64,000 nt of DNA from Vaginisenegalia massiliensis (GTDB lineage Bacteria; Bacillota; Bacilli; Lactobacillales; Aerococcaceae), in NCBI RefSeq assembly GCF_900604935.1, contig NZ_UWPC01000007.1:1-64000 (forward strand), given 5' to 3'. The translations under genes and the position numbers were made by a program. Under the pieces are notes generated by a model. That model was given only the letters and a program-made list of their open reading frames with translations. It was not told the origin of the DNA and searched no databases. Positions within the stretch are counted from its first letter, which is position 1. Each line of letters starts with the position of its first letter. Below are positions 53,389 through 62,885 of this stretch, piece after piece.

Positions 53389-53979
53389 ATGCAACAGAAA
53401 CGCCAAACCCTCACTAAACAAAAAATTAAAGAAGTCTTAACCGAACTTATTACTGAGAAAGGCTTATCAGCCATTACTGTTAGCGATATTACTCGTCGAG
53501 CCGGTATCAATCGAGGTACCTTCTATCTCCACTATCTAGATAAACTCGATTTAATCGATCAACTTGAACAAGAAGTGATTGATGATTTAACAGCCATACT
53601 CCTGGCGGAGTCTTCCACAAACCAAGAAGAAAAGAATCTTGACCTATTTCCCTATCCGCTTATTTTACAAGCCTTACAATATGTTAAATCGGATTTCGAA
53701 TTCTTCAACGCCTTAACTAATCGCGGTCGAAATCAAGCCTTTGTCGAACACTTTAAAGCTATACTGGGGCAATTAATTCATCAAAAATGCCAGACGCATC
53801 ATATTAAGTCAATTCGCGTTCATAATATGCCGGACGATTACAGCCATGAGCTCATTCTGAGTCATATCAGCGCCATTATCGTTCTCTGGATTCGCAAAGG
53901 GGCTATTGAACCTGAAGAAGATATCGCCCACATGATTAATGACCTTAAAAGCTTTTTACCTTTTGAACTGGAAGGATAA
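53389..53979 (+). CDS. TetR family transcriptional regulator, divergent from the ABC exporter
   Basis: 196 residues. TetR HTH (about 12-55) with TVSDITRRAGINRGTFYLHY; the C-terminal domain resembles the TetR_C_8/DhaS-like group, with HISAIIVLWIRKGAIEP near the end. AAAGGAG before ATG. Divergent arrangement with shared repeats suggests that it represses the exporter until an inducer appears. Confidence 0.88.
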   Translation: MQQKRQTLTKQKIKEVLTELITEKGLSAITVSDITRRAGINRGTFYLHYLDKLDLIDQLEQEVIDDLTAILLAESSTNQEEKNLDLFPYPLILQALQYVKSDFEFFNALTNRGRNQAFVEHFKAILGQLIHQKCQTHHIKSIRVHNMPDDYSHELILSHISAIIVLWIRKGAIEPEEDIAHMINDLKSFLPFELEG

Positions 53980-54027
53980 TATCAGAACAATAGGCTTAGA
54001 ATGATGGATGAGCTTTGTACAAAAAAA

Positions 54028-54072
54028 GTTCTAGTTTACTCATCTGCCTCAAATAGACAAGTAAACTAGAAC
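54028..54072 (-). terminator. Intrinsic terminator of gtrA
   Basis: Perfect 12-bp stem GTTCTAGTTTAC/GTAAACTAGAAC (54028-54039 with 54061-54072), 21-nt loop, seven T residues on the minus strand. May also serve the convergent tetR. Confidence 0.8.
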
Positions 54073-54099
54073 GATATCAAATTGATTAAACTATTTCTT

Positions 54100-54540
54100 T
54101 TAATGACGACCCTCAAGGAAAATTTTACGGGTCACAAAATTAAAGACCATGACAATACAGGACACTAAAATTTTTGCAATCATTGAATCGAGTTTCATTC
54201 CATCAATACTAATATATAGAAGCAACTGCGTTAAAAGCATCCCCATAACACTTAGAGAAATAAAGAGGATAAATTCTTTATGTTTTTCTTCCTTAGCATA
54301 TTTTGAATCGAAGATAAATTTCATACTGGCCCAGTAATTAAACACGGTCGCTACCACAAATGCAATCGGATTTGCCAAAAGATAATGCCAACCGAAACGT
54401 TTATTCAGGATATAATAAACGAAAAAATCAATTAAAGTAGAAATACCACCCACAAAACCAAAAGTAATAATCTGTTGAATTAATCTATTTTGTAACCAAG
54501 AATTTTGAATTAACTTACTTTCTTTTATTTTATTAAACAT
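54100..54540 (-). CDS. GtrA family membrane protein
   Basis: 146 residues, four membrane helices. FGFVGGISTLIDFFVYYIL (about 27-45) and the last-helix motif NFVTRKIFLEGRH are typical of GtrA (PF04138). Members assist transfer of lipid-linked sugars across the membrane for wall or teichoic acid glycosylation. No glycosyltransferase lies beside it. Confidence 0.88.
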   Translation of the reverse strand: MFNKIKESKLIQNSWLQNRLIQQIITFGFVGGISTLIDFFVYYILNKRFGWHYLLANPIAFVVATVFNYWASMKFIFDSKYAKEEKHKEFILFISLSVMGMLLTQLLLYISIDGMKLDSMIAKILVSCIVMVFNFVTRKIFLEGRH

Positions 54541-54630
54541 TAGACAACTTCCTATTTCTTAGAATCGCTCCTTGGAGCATAAAACCCTCCCTACCTTATC
54601 AAGAAAGGTTCATTTTTTCAAGTAAAGATT

Positions 54631-54656
54631 AAAAAAGCCCCTATGGGGCTTTTTTT
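54631..54656. terminator. Bidirectional intrinsic terminator
   Basis: Stem AGCCCC/GGGGCT with 3-nt loop, six A before and seven T after. Follows the 122-residue gene on the minus strand. Confidence 0.9.
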
Positions 54657-54663
54657 GTCTTCA

Positions 54664-55032
54664 TTAACGTGCATATAGCCGGTTCCCTTCAATGGTATAA
54701 TTACAAGTCCATGTCTCAGGTTGAACTTCAATTGGCACTTCCATCGCCATTATCCATTCACCTGCCGGAATCAGACCCCAACGAGCGCCTAAACTCGTTT
54801 GATGTTCAGCTTCTGCGATTCTAATCTGTAAAGAATGCTCAATATTGCGTCCTTCTGCCCGCAGAATATGTTGACTATCATAGAGCAATAGAACTGAAAT
54901 AGGAAAGTCTGGTTCTTCGATCGTTAAAGTCAACTCTTCTAGGTCTTGAGGAACAACAAAATGTTCGATGACAAAGTAGACATCTTTGTCAACAGAGCGT
55001 CTCAAATCTATCTGTTTGTGTTCAATTAACAT
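54664..55032 (-). CDS. Small predicted beta-sandwich protein, unrecognised
   Basis: 122 residues, no signal or membrane segment. Strand-rich, with the motifs YFVIEHFVVPQDLEELTL, ISVLLLYDS, GARWGLIPAGEW and an odd stretch of acidic residues. It resembles the N-terminal sandwich of CehA/McbA-type PHP metallohydrolases, but the PHP domain is missing: the gene ends cleanly at a terminator, so this is a stand-alone form. GGGGTG site before ATG. A WalR-like pair lies 78 nt upstream. Function unknown. Confidence 0.55.
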   Translation of the reverse strand: MLIEHKQIDLRRSVDKDVYFVIEHFVVPQDLEELTLTIEEPDFPISVLLLYDSQHILRAEGRNIEHSLQIRIAEAEHQTSLGARWGLIPAGEWIMAMEVPIEVQPETWTCNYTIEGNRLYAR

Positions 55033-55066
55033 CGTGTCACCCCAATCATTGAACTACTACTTTACA

Positions 55067-55126
55067 ATTATAGCTTATCAAGTGAATATAAATTTACTAC
55101 CTATATTTCTGTAAAGTTTTTGTAAA
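55067..55126 (-). promoter_or_regulatory. Promoter region with WalR-like box (122-residue protein)
   Basis: TGTAAA-N5-TGTAAA at 55110-55126 (plus-strand reading) upstream of two possible minus-strand -10 elements, TATATT (55085-55090) and TATAAT (55067-55072). Confidence 0.5.
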
Positions 55127-55177
55127 ACACCGATTAACTGGATGCTTAATTAACAAACATGATAAACAATTTTGTTT

Positions 55178-56632
55178 TTAAGCTTGTAAATGGTAGATCA
55201 ATTTTTTAAGGGCTAAAAGATCATTCAGAGTCGGTAAGCCCTCAAGATAATAAAACGAATCAGTCAACTGGGTGACTTGTAGATTATCCGTGAGTACCAA
55301 GTCTGCTTTCAAAGAAGCTATCTCTTGCTCATTATTCACAATTTCTACTCGAACATGTTTCGGCAGTTCTGTTTGCAAAACATGGGCAGTTGCTTGCACT
55401 TTAATGATTGAACTTGTTTGAAAAACGGCTAGGGTCAGAGGCTTTTTCCCCATATCAAGCAAGACTAGCATTAACCCATCCCATAACAAAATAATCTGGC
55501 TGGTAATATAGGCTATATCGCAGTGTTTTATCTTCAAACTATTAACATAACACTCAATTTCTCGATACAGATCATGATAAAATTCAGGGAATTGTTCTAA
55601 AGCTAGGGTGGTCATCTCTGAATAAATATTAAGAAAAAAAGGAACTGTGAACTTAATTTTAAGATCCCATATCAAATAGTTGTGAATTAACAAGATAGTT
55701 TGCTTAGAAGGCTGAGCTAATCCATATCGCTTAAATAAGTCAACTAAGCTTTGGTATAGATTGTAATTAGCTTGAGCTAAGCGCGGCGTTTCCATCTCTA
55801 AATAGGCTAAATCAGCATTATTTATGGCAATTCGTTCGTTCATCAGGAATGGGAAAAAATAATTATATATTTCTTCCCATGTCAAGGATTCGCGAAATCG
55901 TTGATAATATAGTTGCTTAAACTGAGTAACCAATTCACTTTGCGAGAGCATAGACGGCAACTTTAAAGGATGTCCCGTTTCATAACGATGTCGATTCACA
56001 TGAAATTGAGCTAAAAAATAATATTGCTCTTCAATAGGAAAGTAATAACGGGAAGCTGACAAGGATTGAAAAATCCCCTGAATCAAATTCGCATTTTTGC
56101 CAAGGATCTCCTCTGAAGTCAGATACTGAGCTTTATAGTACAAAACAGCAAAAAACAAGCGAATGATTCCCTCATCGCCACTCAATTGTAGTGGCTGAGT
56201 TTCTATCTTAATATCCACTTGATAATCCACAAAAACTTGATTTATTCTGGTGATTAAATCCGAGCAATAACTTTTATTAATATATAATTGATCGGCTAAC
56301 TGATTAATCGAACTAATTTCCTCATCTTCAAATAAAACTTTTAGAAGATTGAAACAGAGATTATTTTGTAAAATGCTGGCATATATTTGGTTAAGAGTTG
56401 CAACCGGTTGGCGATATAAGACGGCATCCCACGGTCCATACTCTATCGCAATTCCCTGATAATCTTGACTAAACTTTTCAGCATAATACAAAGCGCTCTT
56501 TTCATCAATATTAAGAGTCTTGGCTAAGTGACTGATAGGTATTCCTTCAGCATGAACTTGTAATTGCTGAACCATTCCAATATAACTATTCTCTTGTTTG
56601 CTAAATATCCTATCCATAGCTATCTCATCCAA
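55178..56632 (-). CDS. Mga-like transcriptional regulator 2
   Basis: 484 residues. Two N-terminal HTH units: a first with GIPISHLAKTLNIDEKSALYY (about 31-50) and an Mga-type HTH with INQLADQLYINKSYCSDLI (about 108-126), then PRD-like helical domains and a C-terminal EIIB-like segment (VEIVNNEQEIASLKADLVLT). Overlaps the stop of the upstream paralog by 8 nt, so it is translated by coupling. Mga proteins respond to carbon source by PTS phosphorylation and activate surface-protein genes. Confidence 0.83.
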   Translation of the reverse strand: MDEIAMDRIFSKQENSYIGMVQQLQVHAEGIPISHLAKTLNIDEKSALYYAEKFSQDYQGIAIEYGPWDAVLYRQPVATLNQIYASILQNNLCFNLLKVLFEDEEISSINQLADQLYINKSYCSDLITRINQVFVDYQVDIKIETQPLQLSGDEGIIRLFFAVLYYKAQYLTSEEILGKNANLIQGIFQSLSASRYYFPIEEQYYFLAQFHVNRHRYETGHPLKLPSMLSQSELVTQFKQLYYQRFRESLTWEEIYNYFFPFLMNERIAINNADLAYLEMETPRLAQANYNLYQSLVDLFKRYGLAQPSKQTILLIHNYLIWDLKIKFTVPFFLNIYSEMTTLALEQFPEFYHDLYREIECYVNSLKIKHCDIAYITSQIILLWDGLMLVLLDMGKKPLTLAVFQTSSIIKVQATAHVLQTELPKHVRVEIVNNEQEIASLKADLVLTDNLQVTQLTDSFYYLEGLPTLNDLLALKKLIYHLQA

Positions 56633-58007
56633 TCCTTAAAATCTGATAGATTAATTCTTTTTGTCCAGGGAACAAATCAATATAAACCAATTTACTAGGT
56701 GGAATATTAGTTAATGGACACTGACTAACTACCAAATCATAGCGTAAGTGATTAAAATTTCGATAGTGTTTAATTTCTTCGCTAGCTCGATGAATGCAGA
56801 CACCTTGAGGAAAATCATTTTGCAAAAGTTGAGTAATTTCTTCTGCGAATTCTTTACCCTTAACTAGCACTAGAAGAACATTTTTACGTGTTTTTGCCCG
56901 GCTTAACGAATCAGGTCGGATGCAGGCAAATAAATAGCTGACTAAATAATCCTTAAGGCAAGTAGAGGAGTGACTGCAAAATTCCTCCATTAAATCTTGA
57001 ATGCCCATATCAAAATAGGTAAATAATTGAGGATATAATTTCTGATAGAGAACCGTCTTATTTTTAATTGTTTGTGGACATGCAGATATTAAACGAAATT
57101 TTATCCCGGTCAAGATATTAATCAAAACTAATACTAAGGCTTCCTCATCAAAAAAAGATAAACCCCACTGAGATTGACTATCACGGATTAATTGTTGACA
57201 CTTTCCAATCAACTGAGCCACATCACGGTTAGTTCGGGCTGTTTCTAGTGCTTGATCGAACGATAATAAACACGTATCTTGAAAAAAGGGGAAGAAACAG
57301 TCCGATAACAGTTCTTCCTCGCTAGTATTCACAGCTGCCTCGCAATTATGCTCAGCAGAAATCAATGGACAAGATTGTTGAATCCGACACCAATTGATTA
57401 AAGCTAAACCAAGGAGACTTTCTTGATCAATTAGATATGCATGCTGAGAATATTGAGCAGATAAGGAAGAAATGTTCTTCCTTATCTCGTCAATCTTATC
57501 AGGTGAAATCTCTTCAAATAATAGACGCTTGTCAGATCTAAATAATTTATAAAAGAAGAAACGAACATCCGCTTCATTTCCTCGAATCATGACTGGGTTC
57601 AAATCTATTTTAAAAGAAAAATTTTCAGTTAATATTTCGTTAAGATGACTGATATGACGGCGAAAAGTAGACTGACTAATGGACAAACGCTCTTGCCAAT
57701 ATGCTATATTATGTCCACCATGTATGAAGATTGCTTTTAACAAATTGAGATTGTGCGAACGACTAATAAAATAGGCTTCAAAATAAGCCGCATTAATTAA
57801 ACAATCCTCTTCAAAATATAAGGTGCGTTTCTTCTTTACAATTGACAAATAGGGAAATTCTCGTTTCAATTCCGCCACATATTTATCAATCGTAACTTCG
57901 GACACGCGATATCTTTTTACTAGGTCAATAATATTAAGATTCTGCTGAAGTAACTCAACAATAATCGTTAACTTAATTCGTTCCTTGTCTTCCAAAAACG
58001 CTAACAT
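56625..58007 (-). CDS. Mga-like transcriptional regulator 1
   Basis: 460 residues with the same layout as the following gene: HTH with NIIDLVKRYRVSEVTIDKYV (about 26-45), Mga HTH with WQERLSISQSTFRRHISHL (about 104-122), PRD-like middle and EIIB-like C-terminus (LVVSQCPLTNIPPSKLVYI). GAGGG before ATG. The two paralogs are diverged rather than recent copies. Which surface genes they control is not evident. Confidence 0.83.
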   Translation of the reverse strand: MLAFLEDKERIKLTIIVELLQQNLNIIDLVKRYRVSEVTIDKYVAELKREFPYLSIVKKKRTLYFEEDCLINAAYFEAYFISRSHNLNLLKAIFIHGGHNIAYWQERLSISQSTFRRHISHLNEILTENFSFKIDLNPVMIRGNEADVRFFFYKLFRSDKRLLFEEISPDKIDEIRKNISSLSAQYSQHAYLIDQESLLGLALINWCRIQQSCPLISAEHNCEAAVNTSEEELLSDCFFPFFQDTCLLSFDQALETARTNRDVAQLIGKCQQLIRDSQSQWGLSFFDEEALVLVLINILTGIKFRLISACPQTIKNKTVLYQKLYPQLFTYFDMGIQDLMEEFCSHSSTCLKDYLVSYLFACIRPDSLSRAKTRKNVLLVLVKGKEFAEEITQLLQNDFPQGVCIHRASEEIKHYRNFNHLRYDLVVSQCPLTNIPPSKLVYIDLFPGQKELIYQILRIG

Positions 58008-58080
58008 CTCGATCCCTCCTCAATTTATTTTCAGAGAGTCTTCATTTTTGAAATAAAACTTCCCAAAAACTAACACACTA

Positions 58081-58398
58081 CTAAAATAGTGTCTCAAGTA
58101 TCATTTTTTTTACACATCTATATCCATTTGGGTCTATTTGATAATAATTTTCTTTTCCTTGTTTTTTTGACATTAAAATCTTCACACGTTTTAGAATGAT
58201 TAAATGATGCGATGCATTGGCAATCGAAATATTTAAACTTTCGCTGATTTCACTAACACACATTTTTTGATCCAACAATAAAAGAATCATCTTAACTCGT
58301 ACTTCTTCAGCTAAAGCTGCACAAACTGCCACAAAATCCTCTATTGAGTATGACTGGCTTAAATTAGTATTCTGTTCTTTTGCCAAAAAATAGTCCAC
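58081..58398 (-). CDS. ArsR family winged-helix regulator
   Basis: 105 residues. HTH_5 with LLDQKMCVSEISESLNISIA followed by NASHHLIILKRVKILMSKKQ, and a wing GKENYYQID. The metal-sensing CxC pair is absent (only one Cys in that helix), so it may sense something else or lack metal response. Start unsure: GTG touches the AGGGA site; a TTG four codons later is an alternative. It precedes the mga pair by 74 nt on the same strand and may be co-transcribed. Confidence 0.83.
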   Translation of the reverse strand: MDYFLAKEQNTNLSQSYSIEDFVAVCAALAEEVRVKMILLLLDQKMCVSEISESLNISIANASHHLIILKRVKILMSKKQGKENYYQIDPNGYRCVKKMILETLF

Positions 58399-58666
58399 TC
58401 CCTGTTAACTAACAAATTTTAAAATAAATATTTTCAAAATATCACTGTATATTTACATCCATCATACTTAAAGTAGGCGGACTAAGTTATTGCCAGTGTA
58501 TCATGATTTGTGAAACCGGTGGTTAGTTATGGCAAAATATATAAAATTATTTGAGCTAATATTCTTGTTATTTTCATTATATTTGAAAAACAAAAAAATA
58601 ACATTTAATTTCACTGGTTTTTTGTATAAAAACAATGACAAATTCAATCTTTCATCCTATACGCAA

Positions 58667-58704
58667 AGAAACACCAACTCCCACACAAGGGAACTGGTGT
58701 TTCT
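58667..58704 (-). terminator. Intrinsic terminator of potABCD
   Basis: Stem AGAAACACCA/TGGTGTTTCT (58667-58676 with 58695-58704) with a partially paired centre, T-rich tail on the minus strand. Confidence 0.85.
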
Positions 58705-58738
58705 ATTTTTACTAGAAAATAAAACCGATCATTCAGTC

Positions 58739-59812
58739 TTATTTCGGTTCAATCTTAACTTCTAGGTAGGCATCATTATATTGGATGAGCTTCTCTTGAC
58801 CTAGGTTTTTATAAATTTCAAGTTTGCTAACTAATTCGTCATTTGGATAGAAGGCTGGATCACTCGTAATTTCAGGATCCATCAATTTGAAAGCCCCCTT
58901 ATTCGGAGTAGCATAGCCAATGTATTCAGCATTTTTTGCAGCTACATCCGGACGCATCAAGAAGTTAATCAAAGCATGTGCCCCTTTGACATTTTTCGAG
59001 GTTTTAGGAATAACAATATTATCAAACCAGATGTTGGATCCATCTTCTGGAACCACATAAGCTAAGTCCTCATTCTCTGACATAGCTGTTGCTGCTTCTC
59101 CTGAATAGGTGACCGAAACAGCTGCTTCATTTTGCGCCATATACATCTTAATTTCATCGGCAACAATCGCACGAATATTTGGCATCAACTTCTTCATTTT
59201 TAAGGCTGAAGCTTTAATGGCTTGATCTGACTTCTCGTTCAATGATTTACCCTCTGACTGCAAACCTATCCCAATCACTTCGCGGGCCCCATCAATCATC
59301 AAGATTTGATTCTTAAATTCCGGTTTCCATAAATCATCCCAAGTCTTGATAGCTCCTTCAGGAACTTGTTTAGTATTATATAAAACACCTAAAGTACCCC
59401 AAAAGTAAGGTAAGGAATATTTGTTTTTCGGATCGAAATCGAGGTCCATAAAACGTGGGTCATTATTTTTGGCTTGATCTAATTGACGATAATCCAAAGG
59501 AATTAATAGATTCTTCTCAATCATGACTTCAATCATATAATCACTTGGTACAGCAACATCATAAGCCGTTCCACCTTGTTGAATCTTAGAAATCATCGCT
59601 TCATTAGAGTCAAAGGTTTCATAAACAATCTTATAACCCGTTTCTTTTTCAAATTGCGTAATCAACTCTGGGTCAATGTAATCGCCCCAGTTGTAGAAAT
59701 TAATAATTTTATTACCAGCAGAGCCTTCGGATTGCTCAAGTTGATAACGAATACCAAATAGGGTCACAACTGTTACTAAAATTAACACCATCGATTGGAT
59801 GAGTTTTTTCAT
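58739..59812 (-). CDS. potD: Spermidine/putrescine-binding protein PotD
   Basis: 357 residues. N-terminal signal anchor (about 4-22) without a lipobox Cys, as in the streptococcal protein family. INFYNWGDYIDPELITQFE, VPSDYMIEVMIEKNLL, ALINFLMRPDVAAKNAEYIGYATPN. Extracellular receptor for polyamines. Two nt after potC, with the ribosome binding site in the potC end. Confidence 0.93.
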   Translation of the reverse strand: MKKLIQSMVLILVTVVTLFGIRYQLEQSEGSAGNKIINFYNWGDYIDPELITQFEKETGYKIVYETFDSNEAMISKIQQGGTAYDVAVPSDYMIEVMIEKNLLIPLDYRQLDQAKNNDPRFMDLDFDPKNKYSLPYFWGTLGVLYNTKQVPEGAIKTWDDLWKPEFKNQILMIDGAREVIGIGLQSEGKSLNEKSDQAIKASALKMKKLMPNIRAIVADEIKMYMAQNEAAVSVTYSGEAATAMSENEDLAYVVPEDGSNIWFDNIVIPKTSKNVKGAHALINFLMRPDVAAKNAEYIGYATPNKGAFKLMDPEITSDPAFYPNDELVSKLEIYKNLGQEKLIQYNDAYLEVKIEPK

Positions 59813-59813
59813 C

Positions 59814-60632
59814 TTAAGCCACCCCCTTTTGGTTCTTAGCTAGCAGGGCTTTTTGTTTACGCTCACGAGATTGCAAGCTATAATAGCCCATTACTAGAAT
59901 AAAGGACATGACAAACATCAGGGTAGATAAAGCATTGATTTCAAGGTCAATTCCTTGGCGAGCACGCGAGTAAATTTCAACTGAAAGGGTTGAAAAGCCA
60001 TTCCCAGTCACAAAGAAGGTAACTGCAAAGTCATCTAATGAATAGGTAAAGGCCATAAAGAAACCAGCGAAAATTCCGGTCGCAATGCTTGGCAAAATTA
60101 CTCGACTCATAATTTGACGGTGGTTTGCACCTAAGTCTTGAGCTGCCGTTATCATGGTATCGTTCATCTCATACAGTCGAGGTAAAACCATTAAGACCAC
60201 AATCGGAATATTAAAGGCTACATGAGCCATTAAGACAGAGAAGAAGCCCAACTTAATCGGAATCAAAACGGAGAATAAAATTAAGAAGCTCGCACCCATC
60301 ATAACATCGGGCGTAACCATTAAAATATTATTCAAATTTAATAATACCGTTTGTTGCTTATGCTTGCGCATATAGTAAATAGCAATCGCACCAAAGGTTC
60401 CAATAGCGGTAGCGATTAAGCCAGATAGTAAGGCTACAATAAAGGTATTAACAATAAAAATCATCAAACGGGTATCAGCGAATAAAGTTTGATAGTGTTC
60501 CCAGGTAAAACCGGTAAAGCCGTTCATGCTTCCACCTGCATTGAATGAATAATAGATCAAATAGAAGATAGGCATGTATAAAATGGTGAACATGACCACC
60601 AAGTAAAGATGAGACCATTTAAACTTAGTCAT
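59814..60632 (-). CDS. potC: Spermidine/putrescine permease PotC
   Basis: 272 residues, six membrane helices, with the ABC permease EAA loop AAQDLGANHRQIMSRVILP (about 161-179). Overlaps the potB stop by 8 nt. Forms the channel with PotB. Confidence 0.93.
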   Translation of the reverse strand: MTKFKWSHLYLVVMFTILYMPIFYLIYYSFNAGGSMNGFTGFTWEHYQTLFADTRLMIFIVNTFIVALLSGLIATAIGTFGAIAIYYMRKHKQQTVLLNLNNILMVTPDVMMGASFLILFSVLIPIKLGFFSVLMAHVAFNIPIVVLMVLPRLYEMNDTMITAAQDLGANHRQIMSRVILPSIATGIFAGFFMAFTYSLDDFAVTFFVTGNGFSTLSVEIYSRARQGIDLEINALSTLMFVMSFILVMGYYSLQSRERKQKALLAKNQKGVA

Positions 60633-61443
60633 GTCTCACGCCCCCTTTCACTTGTCGATCACGGGTTATAAACATAACCACAACCATTAAGATCATCAAG
60701 ACAACCCCAATGGTTGAACCCATCCCCCAGTTTTGGGTAACGAGGAAATGTTGCTCAACGGCGGTTCCCAAAGTAATCACTCGGTTACCTCCAATTAAAC
60801 GTGTCAACATAAAAAGGGAAAGCGATGGAATGAAAACCGCTTGAACACCTGAACGAACCCCGCGCAAAGATAAAGGAAAGACGACGCGGCGTAAGGTGTC
60901 CCATTTAGACGCTCCTAAATCCAAGCTCGCCTCTAAGAATGAAGTCGGAATTTCGTTAATCGAGTTAAAGATTGGCATAATCATAAAAGGTAATTCAATA
61001 TACCCAGCAACAATTAAGAAGGCCGCATCAGTAAATAATAATTGCTGAGGGGCAATGCCGAAGAAAGATAGAAAATTATTCACCATCCCCCCATGGCTCA
61101 ACAAACCAATAAAGGCATAAGCCTTGAGCAATAAGTTAATCCAAGTAGGCATAATAATAAGCATTAACCACAACTGTTTATGCTTAGTTTTACTTAGTGC
61201 ATAAGCCATCGGATAAGATAGCATAAAGGTCACCAGGGTAATTAAAAAGGCATAAAAGAAAGATGAGGCTGTCATGACTAAATAATTACGCGAACTAAAG
61301 AACGTTACATAGTTGGCAAAAGTAAAGTGTCCATGAATATCGAAAAACGATTTATAAAGGACTAAAGCCAAAGGTGTCACAACAAACAAGACAATCCACA
61401 GATAATAGGGAATCGCATATAGGTTATTTTTTTTCTGATTCAA
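60625..61443 (-). CDS. potB: Spermidine/putrescine permease PotB
   Basis: 272 residues, six membrane helices, EAA loop LEASLDLGASKWDTLRRVVFP (about 172-191). Sits between potA (11 nt) and potC (overlap). Confidence 0.93.
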   Translation of the reverse strand: MNQKKNNLYAIPYYLWIVLFVVTPLALVLYKSFFDIHGHFTFANYVTFFSSRNYLVMTASSFFYAFLITLVTFMLSYPMAYALSKTKHKQLWLMLIIMPTWINLLLKAYAFIGLLSHGGMVNNFLSFFGIAPQQLLFTDAAFLIVAGYIELPFMIMPIFNSINEIPTSFLEASLDLGASKWDTLRRVVFPLSLRGVRSGVQAVFIPSLSLFMLTRLIGGNRVITLGTAVEQHFLVTQNWGMGSTIGVVLMILMVVVMFITRDRQVKGGVRHD

Positions 61444-61454
61444 CGCCGATCCTC

Positions 61455-62546
61455 CTAGTCTTCATATTGTTCTAGACGAGCATCGAATTCAGCCTCAGAT
61501 TCATTGAATCGCATTACGTGGATATCTTCCGGATTGAAGAATAGACCCACTTGTGCCCCAGGCTGAACCTTATCAGTAGTATGAATCATCCATTCATTAC
61601 CTGCTTGGTCATAGGCAATCACTTCATTAAATACGCCCCGGAATAACATGGTATCCACAGTTGCCACCAATTTACCTTGTTCTGGCGCCGTGATATCAAT
61701 ATCCTCAGGACGAATCACCACTTCAACCGCTTCACCTGCCGGAATCCCAGCATCCTCACAATCAAATTCTTTACCGACAAATTCAACCCGGTAGTCAGCA
61801 ATCATCTTAGCATCAACAATATTCGATTCACCAATAAAGTCAGCTACATAACGGTTGATTGGTTCATCATAAATATCGACCGGTGTTCCGGATTGAACAA
61901 TTTCACCGTTATTCATAACATAAATCCAATCCGACATAGCCAAGGCTTCTTCTTGATCATGGGTAACGAAAACGAAAGTAATCCCTAATCGTTGTTGTAA
62001 CTCACGCAATTCATATTGCATATCTGTTCGTAATTTGAGGTCTAGAGCCGATAAAGGTTCATCCAATAATAAAACTTCAGGTTCATTAACAATCGCGCGT
62101 GCGATGGCCACCCGCTGGCGTTGACCCCCTGACATTTCGGCGATATCACGGTTTTCATAACCGGATAATTGCACCATCTTTAAGGCATCAGTTACTTTTT
62201 CTTTAATCGTCGCTTTATCAACATTTTTTACAGACAAGCCGAAAGCAATATTGTCGTAGACATTCATATGTGGAAATAAGGCATAGTCTTGAAAAACAGT
62301 ATTAACTTTTCGTTGGTTAGCCGCAATTCCATTGAGGTTTTTTCCATCTAAATAAACCTCTCCGCTCGTTGCAGAGGTAAAGCCGGCAATAATTCGTAAT
62401 ATCGTGGTCTTACCACATCCAGAAGGCCCTAAAAGAGTATAAAATTTCCCTTTTTCAAGTTCCATATCAATTGTTTTTAATACTTGATGGTCGTCATAGG
62501 ATTTGGTAACCCCTTTTAATACCACACTATAGTTAGCTGTTTCCAT
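61455..62546 (-). CDS. potA: Spermidine/putrescine ATP-binding protein PotA
   Basis: 363 residues. ABC domain with Walker [12 protein letters not shown], signature [14 protein letters not shown], Walker [14 protein letters not shown]-loop VTHDQEEA; C-terminal TOBE domain (about 265-350) as in polyamine importers. First gene of potABCD. The usual streptococcal order is murB-potABCD; here a terminator and a separate promoter divide them. Confidence 0.95.
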   Translation of the reverse strand: METANYSVVLKGVTKSYDDHQVLKTIDMELEKGKFYTLLGPSGCGKTTILRIIAGFTSATSGEVYLDGKNLNGIAANQRKVNTVFQDYALFPHMNVYDNIAFGLSVKNVDKATIKEKVTDALKMVQLSGYENRDIAEMSGGQRQRVAIARAIVNEPEVLLLDEPLSALDLKLRTDMQYELRELQQRLGITFVFVTHDQEEALAMSDWIYVMNNGEIVQSGTPVDIYDEPINRYVADFIGESNIVDAKMIADYRVEFVGKEFDCEDAGIPAGEAVEVVIRPEDIDITAPEQGKLVATVDTMLFRGVFNEVIAYDQAGNEWMIHTTDKVQPGAQVGLFFNPEDIHVMRFNESEAEFDARLEQYED

Positions 62547-62611
62547 CTAAACATTTCCCCTTTATACAAATTTTATCTGACAATTATTGGCTCCTTTTAA
62601 ACCGATTTGAA

Positions 62612-62665
62612 TGTAGAAAACGTCCTACAAGTCCCGATTATATCAGTTAAAAATCAAACATACAA
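62612..62665 (-). promoter_or_regulatory. Promoter of potABCD with downstream dyad
   Basis: Minus-strand TTGTAT (62660-62665), 17-bp spacer, TATAAT (62637-62642). A TGTAG-N8-CTACA dyad (62612-62629) lies at the transcription start and may be an operator. The 5' leader is about 80 nt. Confidence 0.65.
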
Positions 62666-62796
62666 TCGAATATTCGTTATCGTATTGTAAAGATTATGAC
62701 AGTCTCTTTTAGCCGTCCCAATAGGCAAAAGCAAGCTTCTTTTCATCTCATTGATTGCAGAAGTAAGTACGATTCACAATGCGATTTCTAATAAAA

Positions 62797-62849
62797 AAAG
62801 ACTGAATCAAAGCTCTTTTCAAACGCTAAGAACTTATCATTCAGTCTTT
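62797..62849 (-). terminator. Intrinsic terminator of murB
   Basis: Perfect 11-bp stem AAAGACTGAAT/ATTCAGTCTTT (62797-62807 with 62839-62849), long loop, T-rich tail on the minus strand. Confidence 0.75.
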
Positions 62850-62885
62850 TGTTAAATATCTATTATGCTTAGGCTAGACCGCCCA

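Noticed and set aside
54664-55032. Truncated PHP metallohydrolase pseudogene
   Set aside because: The frame has a proper start and stop and a terminator directly behind; no trace of a PHP domain follows. Better seen as a stand-alone domain.
58529-58765. 78-codon plus-strand frame before potD
   Set aside because: Low-complexity translation that runs through the potABCD terminator hairpin into potD antisense; no ribosome binding site.
58739-62546. Polyamine importer as arginine/polyamine link to cyanophycin
   Set aside because: The genes are about 35 kb apart with different promoters; no sequence evidence connects them.
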